From Deuterostichococcus epilithicus (taxonomy: Eukaryota; Chlorophyta; Trebouxiophyceae; Prasiolales; Stichococcaceae), in assembly GCA_033439295.1 (NCBI GenBank), contig JAVTLE010000003.1:1798001-1862000 (forward strand): DNA of 64,000 bases, given 5' to 3'. This document shows positions 43,001 through 54,924 of this stretch, piece after piece. The translations under genes were made by a program, and so were the position numbers. Under the pieces are notes generated by a model. That model had not been told where the DNA came from, searched no databases, and worked only from the letters and a program-made list of their open reading frames with translations. Position 1 is the first letter of the stretch. The number at the start of each line of letters is the position of its first letter.

Positions 43001-44688
43001 CACGACTGCAGCATGCACGCCCGGCGCAGACTGCGCGGAACCCTAGACTCTGTCCCGTCCGGTGCGTCTTCCCGCCTTGTGTCCGACGCTTGAGGGGTGC
43101 CCTGCGGCGCGCAGGCACGGGCGGCACGACGATCAAGGCCACCGAGGCGGCCACGGGGGCGCGCTTCGCCATCCAGGACAGTGGCGTGGTGCACATCTAC
43201 GCGCCCGGCGACCTGGCCGCGGCAGAGGACGCGGTCCTAGCCGCCACCGGCGGCAACATCCAGGTTTCTGACATGCTCATAGCAGTTTTTATTCAAATTC
43301 ATGTCATGAGCATGCCGCCGGTCCAGTTGAGTCCAGATTGTCTGGTCTGCCCCCCAACCGAGTTGCCTTCAAGCCAAATGCTCCTCCCTCGGCCTGCGCT
43401 GCTGCTGCGCCCAGCGCAGGCAGCCAGCCCGACGGCGTGCACGCTCGTGCCGTTGGCAGCTGTCGGAGAGGTGCATGAGGGGGCCGTCGTGGCTGGCACC
43501 GTGCCTCAGCTGTGTGGTGGTGTAGGCAATCTGCAGCTGGCGGAGCATGACGTGCACAGGTTTGGTTCAGGATCCAGGGCAGCATGCACGCTTTGTGAGG
43601 ATGGGGGCACATTGCATGCACCCTTTTGCTGGCGCCTGGCGCACCCTCTGGCAGGCCTTCTGACGGCTTGGGCACGTCTCGAGCATTGCAGTAACCTCCA
43701 TTCGTCATGAGAAGGCGGCGGCGGCGCGGCTCACGGCCAAGGTCTCAGTGTAGGGATTAGGGCTTTGGACTGAGTCACCGCGTGTCTGAGAGATCTGTCC
43801 AGTCCAAACTGTGGTTGGTTCATCAACTCTGGAGGCACAGGTGGGGCGGGCGTGTAAGGCGGCCTGCTGTGCGGCCATGGTCCTGGTGCCCGCGTCTCCG
43901 CCCCACCGCAGCTGACAATCCGGTGCGTGTTGGCTTGCACAGGTGGGGCGGGCGTACAGGGCGACGGTGGTGCGGCTCATGGACTACGGCGCCTTCGTGG
44001 AGCTGGAGGGCTGCGGTGGCGCGCAGGCCCTGCTCCACATCTCGGAGCTGGCAGCAGAGCGGGTGCGCGCTGCCGCGATCTGCGATGCCCGAGGTGCTTC
44101 GGGGTGTCTTTGGAGGGCTGCGGAGGCGCGCAGGCCCTGCTCCGCATATCGGAGCTGGCCGCCGAGCGAGCGCGCGCCTGCGCCGCTGCTGCAGTCTGGA
44201 ATGCGCCTTGAGCTGCAACCTTCAATCTGCAAGGTTGCAGCGCCGGAGAGGCCTGTCTCCGAGATGGTGCGTGCCGTGAGAGGCGCCGCCGAAGGCGCGA
44301 AACAGCTCCGGACTGCGCATCACCTGTCCAGCTGCTCTGTGCTGGTCTGGCCTCCTCGGCAATCAAGCTGCAGGCTTTACAAATCAAACTTTGTGTGCGT
44401 AATGCAGGTGTGCAGCATGGGATGATGCCGTCAGCGAGGGTGTCATAGTGGATATGTGATCATGTTGCAGAGCTTCGACACAGGCTTCCTGATGCAGGGT
44501 CATAATTATCGCAGGTGCGCAGCGTGGAAGACGTTGTTAACGAGGGAGACGTGGTTGATGTGCTGGTCACGGGTCGCGACGCGCGTGGCAACGTAAAGCT
44601 GTCGCGAAAGGCGCTGCTGGCGGGCGGCGGCGGCGGCGGCGCGGCGCTGCCGCGGCGGCCGCCGCTGCAGCGAAGCCGCACTGCATAG
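37020..44688 (+). CDS. PNP: Polyribonucleotide nucleotidyltransferase (PNPase), probably plastid
   Basis: PNPase degrades RNA 3' to 5' with phosphate and can add tails; in plants one form works in the chloroplast. The first supported exon (from 37020) is acidic and Ala-rich ([16 protein letters not shown]); no ATG lies in it, so the start is unresolved. The first RNase PH core shows [42 protein letters not shown] and [17 protein letters not shown]. The helical linker has [17 protein letters not shown]. The second core has [70 protein letters not shown] and [18 protein letters not shown], the catalytic Asp motif. A KH domain ([25 protein letters not shown]) and an S1 domain ([39 protein letters not shown]) follow. 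It ends at 44688 with a Gly/Arg-rich tail. Several introns contain exon echoes. Confidence 0.88.
39726..39744. repeat. Short TTTAGGG-like tract
   Basis: About two and a half units of TTTAGGG lie in a PNPase intron (TGTAGGGTTTAGGGTTT). It is too short to be a telomere remnant by itself but matches the plant/Chlorella telomere motif. Confidence 0.6.
41008..41056 (+). repeat. Exon-edge echo in PNPase (copy of 41118-41168)
   Basis: The start of the exon encoding [11 protein letters not shown] (41118-41168) has an upstream copy in the preceding intron reading [11 protein letters not shown]. The shared core is GCGGCCCC, AAGCGGGA and the following bases. The copy has lost the catalytic-domain signature. 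Confidence 0.65.
42773..42799 (+). repeat. Exon-edge echo in PNPase (copy of 42710-42735)
   Basis: The end of the KH exon encoding KIGRLIG is repeated about 63 bases on, in the intron, over roughly 26 bases (CGGGCGCCTCATCGGTC against CGGGCGCCTCATAGGTC). It is short, so chance similarity is not excluded. Confidence 0.5.
43836..43880 (+). repeat. Exon-edge echo in PNPase S1 exon (copy of 43937-43980)
   Basis: The acceptor and exon start encoding [13 protein letters not shown] is copied 101 bases upstream as [13 protein letters not shown], including the GCACAG acceptor. It lies directly before the real S1-domain exon. Confidence 0.75.
44108..44178 (+). repeat. Exon-edge echo in PNPase S1 exon (copy of 44000-44072)
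   Basis: The 3' part of the S1 exon, encoding [19 protein letters not shown], is copied 108 bases downstream with about 85% identity. The S1 exon is therefore flanked by a copy of its own start on one side and of its own end on the other. Confidence 0.8.
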
Positions 44689-45188
44689 AATGGCTGTGAC
44701 CCGAAGCACTTGGACGGGGGAACTCTCTGGCAGAAGTTGTTGAACTGTACGACAACTCCTGCGTACACCAAGTGTAATGGTGCTGAACAAGGGTATTCCA
44801 CAGCGGCTCAGTGACGACCAAGCAGATCAGGCATTTCTGTTGCCTTTTACCAGATGTTCATTCAGGCAGGTGGGTTGAAGTTGCCCACATCAACTTTACA
44901 GAAGTGTTGCGCGTGTCGGTTCTCTACACAACAGTCAGTCTCTATGTCGAAGCCCCCACAAACGAACAGACGTCTCGCCAGGTGGTCCCTCTTGCAGAAT
45001 GAGGCAGATGGTCGGATGCACAGTAGCAGCAGCAACTTCCCCCTTTCCAGCTCATGCATGTTGCACGACTTGCAGGTAGCTCTGTGCTTGTACCGTCCAC
45101 GCTGCAGGTATCTGCCAACTGCCCGCGCAATGCTGTGCTGCAAGAAGCGCTCCCTGGCCCGCCAAACTCCAGGAAGCGACTGCTAGAG
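44689..45188. other. Convergent 3' intergenic region
   Basis: About 500 bases lie between stop codons of PNPase and TM9. I see no exon or RNA gene. Confidence 0.35.
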
Positions 45189-48100
45189 TCAATCGATCTT
45201 GACGGCTGCGTAGATTGTTCTGACGAAAAGGTAGGTCGCGTAGAAGCCTATTGTTCCCGTGAGACAGAAGAAGCCTGCAGAAGAGCCAGGGAGAGTTTTA
45301 AGACACAAGAGTGCGCAACCCAGCGGGGCTTCGCAGGCACACCAACTGTTCAGTGTAACTCAAGACAGCCATCATCTACAGGAACAATCAGCAGACATCA
45401 GCAAAGAGCAGCAGCAGGCTTCCATCTCTGCCAGCAACAACTGCAAGAGAGGCAGGACCGAGAGCGCAGGAGGCATGCACGATAATCATTGAGGATGATT
45501 GGTCGAAGTGCGCCGTGGTTTGGCGCTCACCGTATGATATGATGAACATGTACCCAAAGTACATGAGCATGGGCACCTTCTTCGTGATGTCCAGCTACAT
45601 AGATGCAGGGACAGAAGGTCAGGATCGAAAATTGAAATAGAAAAGAAAATCGACTAATTAACCAAAAGCAGCCAAACAAAACCCCCCAAAAAACCCTTCG
45701 TCCTCTTACCTTCGTCGCGAAGTAGAATGCGCCTGCAGCAGACATGCACGCAGCGCCAGTCAGAAAAGCCGGACAGAGTCCACAAGCAGCAGCGGCAGCC
45801 AGCACCTACTCGACATGCAAGCTGCAGAGTGCATGCCTGTGGAAGGCGGGAGTGTACAAGAGTGCTGCTAGGGTGCAGAAGAGACGCACTGTAGGCAAAC
45901 AGGTACAGTGCCGAGGAGCCGCTGGTGAAGTATGCCCTCCACCTGCAGCCGGGAAACGAACCATGCATCAGAAACAAGGTGCATCACAGCAGCGCTTCAG
46001 CGCTGCTTCGAGGTCTCCGAGAACATGTGAACATCCTACAGCACGGGCAGCTCCACGCCAGCAGACTTGGCACAGTTGGTGCTGGCGGCGGCATGGTGGA
46101 CGATCATGCGAGTTGGTGGGCATCATTTGGTGCGCCTCTGCAGCATGAAAGTCTTGCGCCACATGCACAGGGGGCACCACCAGTGGCGGGTCTCGGAGCA
46201 AAGCTGGAAGCAGCAGGGGGGAATGAGGACATCAAGTTTTTGAGTGGCACACAGCAAGCCGCGGGAAGGCGCACCACCAGTGGTAGTCCTCAGAGCACAG
46301 CTGGAAGTAGCACAGCACGATGGTGATCTCCGCGCACGTAATCGTGAGGATGACCGCGACCAGGCACAGGAAGCCGAACAGGTAGTAGAACTGCAGCAGT
46401 AGCAGGATGGACACTCGGCAAAGGTGTACAACAGACGAAACCCCTTGTGCAGTGCAGCAGGTGGCAAAGCCGGTCGCCGAGGTGCAACAGCAGTCCCTTG
46501 GCTCGGGTGGAGCGCTTCAGGGGTGCGAGGCAACTGGCATGAGAGCCGCATCAGCTCGGCGGCCGAGGAATCTTTGGGGGTGCATGCGTCTGGCACCCGG
46601 CAGCAGTCTCGACACCCGCAGCGTGCCGCGCAGCTGCGATCCGGTGTCCTTCCACCCAGGTCGCACGAGAAAGCCTCGCGCCTGATGCAGCCACATGCTT
46701 GTGAGGATGAAGAACAGCTCGATGAAGACGGCGCCGAAGGGCAGGATGCCGCCGATGAGGATGCTGAAGGCGGGGTGCATGTACCACGCCTGCTCCGGCA
46801 CCTGCCGCGGGATCTTGTTGGTGCGCACCGGCTCCTGTGTGGGGACAGGCAGGTGTCCAGGGTTAGACTTGAGTTTTCTGAATGCTGTAAGGGGGGGTTG
46901 GTGTAGATGTGCCACATGTGCTTCAGCACCTGCGCCCTGGCTCCTGCGGCTGCATGCAGGGTTTAAGGTTTGAAGAGGTAGGGTTTGCAAACATGCTGTG
47001 CCCGCATGCAGCTTCGCTCTGCAGGACCAGGCTGCGAGCTGCAGCCGCGACTTGGCGAAAACAGGCACTTCTCATGTCGTGGCACCGCGGGCAGTGCGGT
47101 TGCAGATATGCGGAAGCACGGCGAGGCGACTTGCTGTCAGCCATGGACAGCAATGTGCTGCATTGCTCAGGCAGCAGCGGGCAGCGCAGGCTGAGACACA
47201 TGGTATGGCAGGTGGCAGGTGGCAGGTAGCGGATGCAAGTGGCGGCACAAGATGCTGCCACACAAAGACAATCAGATCAGCAACACGATAACACAAAATG
47301 CAAGGCAAGCACCTCGGGCGCCGGCTTCTTGTAGCCGAAGTATGAGCCGATGAAGACAAGCGGCACGCTGATGCCGAACCACAGGAAGCACAGCGCGAAC
47401 AGCGTGCTGAAGGGCACCGCCCCGCTCGACTTCTGGCCCCACACCAGCAGGTTGAGGCTGAAGAAGATGACGAACACGACGCCTGGGAAGAGCAGCGCCG
47501 CCTGCAGCGTCGTCTGCTTCCAGTGCTCCCCCTGCGCGGCGCGAAGGGGCAGACCTGGGTGACTGCCTGGTCGACTGCACTGCAGGCGACTGACGCGGGG
47601 GGCAGACCCTCGACAAGCGCGGCGACGTTCCCTTAGCCTGAAGTGCCGGGCACAGCTTTCAACACTATACCTCGGGCGACGCGGGGCCCTGACATGACAA
47701 GCGGCTGTATCCACCTTACCACATAATGATGATAACAATAACAAATCTACCAAGACACACCTTGAAGGTCTTGTAGAGGCGCGCCGAGGCGTAACCGCCC
47801 ACAATGCCCATGAAGACGAACAGCAGCAGCATTGCGGTCATGAGGCCGCCGCGGTTGGCGGGGCTCAGGAAGCCCAGCGCCGCAAACATCATCGTCACCA
47901 GCGACATGCCGATCAGCTGCACGCCCGTGCCCACGTACACGGACAGCAGGCCCGCCTTTTGCGGCGGCCGGAACACGTCGCCGTGCACCTGCAGATTGCA
48001 TGCAGAGTCCGGATTTAATTGGGACGGGGCCAAGACCAGGGCTTGGCGGGCCAGAACTCAGGGCAGGACAGCACGCAATGGTCCTGCTGCCACGGGTGTG

Positions 48101-49327
48101 TCTGTGCCGAGGGTCTAGGGTTCCGCGGCGCTGTAGGCGCCCACGGACAAGCCCCTGCCAGCGCTGCCTGCTGCCCTGACGCGGCTGCCCTGAATGAGTG
48201 AGACCAGGCATGCACCAGGTGCACACCCGCACGCGGCTTTCGACCGCAGTCATCAGGACACGCCGCACAAGTGACATTGCTCGGATGCAGCACGCCGGCA
48301 GCGGCCGAAGGGGCCGAGGGACGCTTGCTTGTGCGCACAGGTGCGGGGGCGGGCGCCGCCGCTGCCGCCGTCGCCGCGGCTCGACCCATCAGTGGTTACA
48401 CAACATAATGACGGCCCGCAGTCACACCGGGACGTCTGCGAGTCTGGGGTTTTGAACATTACACAGGCTTCTTGCACGACACGAAAGCGCACCAGCTTCC
48501 AGCCGGTCTCCTCCTGAGCCTCCTCAGCCGTCTCCAGCTGGTTGTAGGCGCTGATGTCGCGGTGCAGCGTGCGCATCATGATCATGGCCACCATGCCGCT
48601 CAGGAACAGCACGATCATGAGGCTATTGACGATGGAGAACCAGTGGATCTGGTCGTCGGCCATGGTGAGGTAGGTGTCCCACCGGCTGGCCCAGCGGATG
48701 GGGCTCGGCTGCAGCGGCAGGCAGGAGGCACACGTCAAAGCCATCAGGAAGGGGACGCCGCAGGTGAAGATTGCATCCTTGCCTTTGGCTTCCGGACTAG
48801 CTCTCTCCCCAAAACGCCTGTAGCAATCGCACGGGCTCACCTTGACAAGCATGCTGTAGGTGGATCCAACCTCGATGAAAGAGAAATCCATGCTCCCTCC
48901 CGCCAGCCTGACCAACACTCACCAGGAAGAGCACATCGTAGGTGAAGATGACCTCCTTGCCCTCCGCCACCTCCTGCTTCTTCTCCTTGCTGGTCACGAA
49001 CTTCATGGAGCCCGGGTTGCAGGTGGTCAGCTCCGGAGACTCCTCCTTGAAGGCGCCGTCATACGCATGCGCCACGCTGAACGGCTCCACCTGGAGTGGT
49101 GCATCGATCACACACGTTGGCGCTCGCTGCCGTCGTCGTTGCCGCTGTCAGTGCAGGCGCTGCGGTGTGGCCAGCCCCGGGGGCCGCCCTGTTGAGGGCG
49201 CCGTCGTACGCGTGCGCCACGCGGTATGACTCTTGCTGCCGCATGAAATCGCAGGTGTCGCTTGTGGTTTGGCAGTCGGTGTTGCTCGGTGTCGAATGCC
49301 GTATACCTGACTCCGCAGCTGTATATA

Positions 49328-49375
<48 letters not shown>

Positions 49376-50863
49376 GATTGATGCGGTCTGGAGCTTTGAC
49401 CTGCACCGCTCTGGGGGAGCACGCTTGTGGCATTCCGCCGTGATGGTGGCGCCACTGGCAGCGCCACAAGCGGTGCCGGCAACACCAGTTTTGCCTCTCG
49501 AGGACGTGCAGGGTCCCAAGACTCCCCTCGCAGTACGAATTGCCCACCTCGAAGCCAACGATGCGGGACAGGTCCGTCTCTACATCGCGGTGGAACAGGA
49601 CGTTGAACCGCAGGTGATTGTTCAGTAGGTACTTGCCCGCGTCCTGCGGCCGAAAACGCGTGCGCATCCATATCAGGTTGCATGTCCGATTCGACGTTGT
49701 GCGCCCATGTCAGAAAGTGGCCCGCATTGCATGCCATGCCTTGCCATGCCGCATTCGCTCTGCAGGCAACCAGGTAATGCATGTGACTGTCAAGCAAGGG
49801 TTGGACCGCCCGGCAGCACGCTCACGTCGATGCGGCCGACAGGGAAACCGCGTTCGTAGGTTTTGATGGCCTCGCCCTGGCCCTCGCGCATGCGCACCAT
49901 CGCAACCGGGAGGTTGTCCAGGATCCTGGGCAAACAGGTTCGATGGGTAATCCGAAATCACTCTTGAACGGCGCAGTACTCAAGAGCATCTGCCCGTGCG
50001 CATGGTACCTAGAAGAGACGAGCGGCCTACGGTGAGCTGCATTTGCTCACCACACTGCACGTGTGCAATTGTTGGCGCCACTCACATGTTCACACGGTAC
50101 TCGTCATCGATCTTCTTCCGGAATGCTTTCGCCTGGCCTTTGTTCAGGCTCTTGATGATGCACAGCACCTTGCACTGCTGGTCCATGCGGATCGCGATCT
50201 GTGCAGTGTTGAAGGCACGGCGTCAGCATGCTCGCAGAGTCCCCCTGCTGGGGTTCGTTCGAATCGACTGCAGCCCACGCTTCACGATGCAGCAATGCGC
50301 AGCCAACGCATGGGACCAGTGTGAGCAGCAGCTGCGACAGCGGCACTTGTACGCATCGCTCACCTCATATGGCGAGGTCTCGATCCTGTCGCCACGGAGG
50401 ACCTCCCCCAGGTTTTCCGCGCTGCTGACGATCTTGCGCGGCTGGCAGTACGGTAGGGAAAAGTACTCGTAGGGCAGCTGCGTCCTGGTGGACGTCAGTT
50501 TGTTGACCTTGAGCAGCACCCTGTCTCCCTGCACCGGTCAGTGAGATCACACCGTGTGAGCACCGGGTGTGTGTACCTTTGCCAATGTGCTCCCCGGCGA
50601 AGACGCGACACGCCGCTTGCAGCAGCAGCATCCTATTTTTGCAAAATGGTTGGGGGAGCAACGCCAGGTCCGATGACAGCAGTTTGCCAGCGGATGTTCG
50701 CCAGCCCGGGCAGATCGCACGCGGACAGGCTCAGGGTGAATGCACAGCCAGACCGCATCACCTTCGCAAAATCCTGTGGCGCAACTCCAGGCAGGTAGAA
50801 GCCCGCGACGCTGTGCACGACAAAACATAGCAGAAGCGCTGTCGCTGCGCCGCGCCGCGCCAT
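45189..50863 (-). CDS. TM9 superfamily protein (nonaspanin/TMN, endomembrane)
   Basis: Nonaspanins are nine-span proteins of Golgi and endosomes. The start at 50863 gives signal peptide [20 protein letters not shown], then the hallmark [11 protein letters not shown]. Lumenal exons carry [61 protein letters not shown] and CNPGSMKFV. Membrane exons carry [12 protein letters not shown]-like [150 protein letters not shown] and [12 protein letters not shown]-type sequence, then [15 protein letters not shown]. The last exon, about 45230-45189, reads [19 protein letters not shown]. That ends in a KxD motif, the COPI-binding Golgi-retention signal known for TM9 proteins. It is complete apart from a few unresolved exon edges. 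Confidence 0.92.
46160..46214 (-). repeat. Exon-edge echo in TM9 (copy of 46262-46318)
   Basis: The exon end encoding [12 protein letters not shown] is copied about 104 bases on in the intron as [12 protein letters not shown]. Identity is about 75-80%. The copied block sits on the donor side of the exon. Confidence 0.7.
49190..49235 (-). repeat. Exon-edge echo in TM9 (copy of 49046-49090)
   Basis: The exon start encoding [15 protein letters not shown] is copied about 145 bases upstream in the sense direction as [15 protein letters not shown]. It lies in the intron before the real exon, near a CAG run. Confidence 0.75.
49330..49374. repeat. CTG/CAG trinucleotide run
   Basis: About 15 units of TGC (CAG on the sense strand of TM9) lie in an intron, close to the exon echo at 49190. 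Its length is nearly equal to that of the run at 24018. Confidence 0.95.
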
Positions 50864-52506
50864 CCTGCCGCTGCCGCTGCGTGTTCAGTGTCTCATCAGC
50901 AACAGGGTCGCGCTCTTGTTTGGTGGACCGCTGGCGATCCCGGCGCTGTTCTCTGCTGCAAAAATTGGGTGAAATTCAGGGCGCTGCTTCCTGCTGCATT
51001 GTAGGAAGTAGCCGCCATGTTCACTGCCCTGTATTGCTTCTCATCATGTTTACACAGGTCTCCGGCCCTGGGCAGCTGCACATTCCACAACATTCCCGAC
51101 CGCTTGCCGGTCCGATCCGCGCCGTCGAGGCGACCAAAGCTCCAAGAGCGCGGCATCAAAGAGCCGCCGCCGCAGGATCCACCAGGCGCAGGGCGGAGGA
51201 CAGCACACACACAGCAGAGGACGCCCAAGAGGTTGGTGCTGACAACTCCTTTCCTCCTAACGCTTTTTCCTGTACTCACATCGAACTGTTCCTTGTTCGC
51301 GACGGGTGGAGGAGAGATGGGCTAGGTTGTGAACGTCGAGAGTGATCTGGCGATGCTTGACCCGTGCTGCGTCTGCTATGGTCAGTCTGGCCCGTCCAGC
51401 TAGCAGCGACCTGCCCTGGGGTTTCCACAGTCTCTGCATCGATCCTTGCGATGCTCTATGCCGCCGCGGGCTTCAGAGCACATTGCATTGCATTGCGCGC
51501 GCGTTCAAGCCGCCCGCCCGGTTCTGGGCAGTAGACATGCCGAGCCGCTGCATAGCACACCATGCCACCGTTCAGAACATCCTGATCCAGTTTGGGATGC
51601 GCGCTGCGCCAGCCGATCATGGCGGCTGGCCGAAGTGGCAGGTTCCGACACTGGTGCAGCTGCAGGAGTTCGGCCATTTTGCGGTACCGTGCCACCTCAG
51701 CGCCTCGCTCTCCTCTTCCTTAAGAAACACAAAGCCGGGAGTGTGTGTTGCGCACGATATAATCCCTACCCGGTGTGACAAGACCGCCTGCTGTTGTCGG
51801 CGAGGCAGGTCTGCATCGAGCTGATCGGTGGAGCGCGCCGCGTTCGGCCAGCAAACGCGCCTGTCGATCTTGAGGTGTTCCACAAACGTCAGTAGTCCTT
51901 CGAGCGGACAGCTTGCATGGTGTGGGGCACCCGCGCCAGGTGGCGCACTGCAGATGAATGCTATGCATGCTGATGACATACTCTTAGACTCTAGCCACTT
52001 TGGGACTCTAGTAGGCAACAGAGTCGTGCCCCGTGCGGCCGTGCCTCGCTGCCCGGTCTTTCCAGTCCCCGCAAAATCTGTGTTCGCTGCCGCACTGTCA
52101 GCCCGTCGTGACTCCGCCCGCCTGGTGCACAGCTGGCGAGCGTGCAGCACGGGTATTGGGATTCCCGCCAGCACTTTAGTTACTCAGGCGCCAGCCTGAG
52201 CGCAAGGCCCACGGACAGGGCTCTTGCTGGCTGGAAGCTAGCCTGCTTCAAGCCAGAGCGCGGCTTGCAGCCTTGCCAAGGCGGCAACGCCAGGGTGTCA
52301 CCGCTGAGGGTGTGAATTCCCCAGAATACCTTCTTGCATGCTTTCATGTGCCCTTGTGGCAAAGTCGCCCGGTCCCTGACGTGGGACCTGAAAGCCTCCT
52401 ACTGACCTGTTTTGTGCCCTGCAACGCAGGAGTCCCCGCCTGCGGCGGGGCACACCCCAACCGCGCCTGACTCCCACCCCAGCCTTGTCGCCCGTACCCC
52501 GCAGCC
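50864..52506. other. Divergent intergenic region with unassigned open frames
   Basis: About 1.6 kb lie between the TM9 start and the orphan gene start. Open frames exist at 51342-51824 (plus) and 51617-52174 (minus), but neither has a recognised domain, a hydrophobic segment or a clear splice chain. It probably holds two promoters and leaders. An unrecognised small gene cannot be ruled out. Confidence 0.3.
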
Positions 52507-54924
52507 ATGGGGTCGGGCGGCTACGCCGCCATCAGCAACAAGGCCACCCTTGCGGCGCAGAAGGCTGCCCAGCGGAGGGCGGTGGAAAAGGCGGCCTTCA
52601 CACCCGACTATGGTGTGCACCCTCCTTTCACACTCCGTGCCGCTTGCACTCTTCTGCCTTTTAGCATCTGCAGTGCAACACGCCCTGCACTCGTGACTTG
52701 CAGTGACCCGTGTTGGTCGCTGGCTCATCTGCAGCCCGTGAGCAAGATGTGCCAAAGCCACAACCCACCTTAAGCTGTTGTGTCGATTAACCCTGGCTCC
52801 ACATTTTACACGCAGGCTTCGATGCCAGCGCGCTGCCTGACCTGCCGCAGCTGCCGCCCGGCGGCGAGGCCCTCGGCGACCTGTCGTTCTTCGACTACAC
52901 CTACGACGACCCCACCCTGTGGGACCGGGAGATGCCGCCCTTCGCTCCCGTGGCCCTCGATGCGCTGTTCACCATGCCAGGCAGCCTGCCCGGCTCGCCG
53001 TCCAAGGCTGGCGGCGCCCCCGCCTTCATCTCCCCCTTCGGCTCGCCGCTGCGCGCCCCCGGCTCGCCCGCCGCCGAGGTGCCGACGCCCGCCGTCGCTG
53101 AGCCGGCACCCGCCGCGGCTGCTGACAGCTCCCCGGCCCCGCCCGCCGACGTGCCGGCCGCGGCCCCCGTTCCCGTCGTGACCTCCGTCCCCGTCGTGGC
53201 CATCCCCACCTCGTATGCCTCCACCGGCGAGCTCGACGTGCTGGTCGTGTGCACGCCGCGCGTACCCAAGCGCGCCGCCGACGAGGCCGAGGACCACCCC
53301 CGGGCGGTGCGCCAGCGCAGCCGGGCGCTGGCCTCTGATGATGACGACTCCGACGACTCCGACGTCACCGCCGCCTCCCTGGAGGTGGAGGATATCATGC
53401 CGGTGCTCTCCGCCGTGCCGTTCACCAGCCAGGAGCAGGTGTGTGAACCGCTCGGCTGCTGATATACTGCGTCGTTGTTGTACTGCATTGTTGCATCGTA
53501 CTGCATTGTTACCCCCATTCTGACTGTGCCACCAACCCTCAGCCTCACACATGAGCAGCTGCTGTGCCCTGTCTGGCCTGCGTCAAGTCCTGCGCTATGA
53601 CTAGTGGATGAGCAGCCTCAGATGACATCAAAGTCCTGATTGTCACTTTCCCCAACCACTGCAGGTGGAATCGGCGCTGCCAGGCATGCCGACCTCGCAG
53701 CAGACGGCGTGCGGCGAGATCGTCAGCTTGAGCCCCACCCTGTGGCGGGACGCCCGCCGCGACGCGCACCCGCCCTTCAGGATACACGTGCGTGACCTGT
53801 CCTGCCTTTCATCTTTCTGCTCCGTGCAGAAAATGCCTTTGGTCGCAGTGGTTTCACCCAACATTGGGGCATCGCCCTGACAAGGCGTCGCGCCGCAAGC
53901 CTGCCTAATTGCGACCTGCTGGCTGACCCCACCCCGCCTGTCGTGCGCAGGTCAACGCGGGGCTGCACTCGATGCGCGCCCCGGGCGTGGAGGCGCCAGT
54001 GACGCTCTTTGCCGCCATCCACCCGCGCATCATCACCACCGGGCAGCCGCACAGGCGCCTCGGCCGCGCACGCCCCGGCCGCCCCGAGGCCGCGCCGCCG
54101 CCGCCCGTCACCCGCGCCACCCGTGCGCACGGCGGCGCCGCCGAGCGTGGCGCCTCGTCCGGCGACCTGGGGTCTGCGCTGCGGCGGGAGAAGGGCGCCG
54201 AGCGCGACGCCTGCGCCCTGCAGGCAACCTCCTGGTCTCCCTTTTGTCGTGGGCAGCCCGGTCTTATCTGCTTTGCTTGATGCGCACAGCCTGCATGAGT
54301 TGGCGCTTTGGCACATTTTGACTTGCCATCGTGCTGTGCTGTGCGCGCTTTGGGCCCCCCTCGGCGCCTGTTACCGCTGCTACTTCTGCGTCTGGGCTGT
54401 GCCCCAGCGGGCTGCCTGCTGCTCCTGCTGTGCACGGACGCCGCAGCTTGTGCACTCCTCCGTCCAGGGTGCCTAAGGAAATTTGCTAAATTCTACACGC
54501 ATTGCTATCACAACAGGAGGTGTGGCTGCTGAAGCGGAGCCTGCGGCGCGGCGAGGGGCACCGCCTGTTGGCCGCACACTGGGTGGGCGGTCCCTTCGAG
54601 GGCACCACTCTGCCGGAGGCGCCGGCCTGGACCGGCGCCTTTGCCGTCGACATCGTCGCCCGTGTGGCAGACCCCTCCGGCGGCACCTTCTGGATCAAGG
54701 TATGTCAAGTTGCTGAAGCGTCGCCTGAAAGCTCTGTTTCCACTTACTGTGCGCTGCCAGTCGGGCGAGCCTGACAGTCTGTACTGCTCGTGGTGTCCAT
54801 GTCTGTGATTGTGTAGTTGTGGTACGTTGAGCTAGGTCAAGTGGCTGGTGTCCCTGTGTTCTGACGCCTTGCACCTTTCGTCACGCAGGCGTGCAACCGA
54901 TCCGTCCAGGATCTCTCGACATAA
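52507..54924 (+). CDS. Orphan 447-residue Pro/Ala-rich acidic protein
   Basis: I do not recognise this family. Six exons chain cleanly in frame: 52507-52612, 52816-53438, 53665-53787, 53951-54223, 54517-54699 and 54889-54924. The start is MGSGGYAAISNKATLAAQKA, with no signal peptide. The large second exon has acidic/aromatic DLSFFDYTYDDPTLWDRE, a long Ala/Pro/Val stretch, a basic cluster (RVPKRAADEAE, RAVRQRSRALA) directly before an acidic run DDDDSDDSDVTAASLEVED, and short hydrophobic patches. Exons 3-4 hold PGMPTSQQTACGEIVSLS, HSMRAPGVEAPVTLF and an Arg-rich segment. Exon 5 is the most domain-like: EVWLLKRSLRRGEGHRLLA and EAPAWTGAFAVDIVARVAD. The acidic tracts and basic clusters suggest a nuclear regulator, but that is speculation. 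The intron after 54223 appears to use a rare GC donor. Confidence 0.7.

Noticed and set aside
51342-52174. Opposing open frames of 110-185 codons
   Set aside because: No domain, no splice chain and no codon preference on either strand. They were left as unassigned intergenic sequence.
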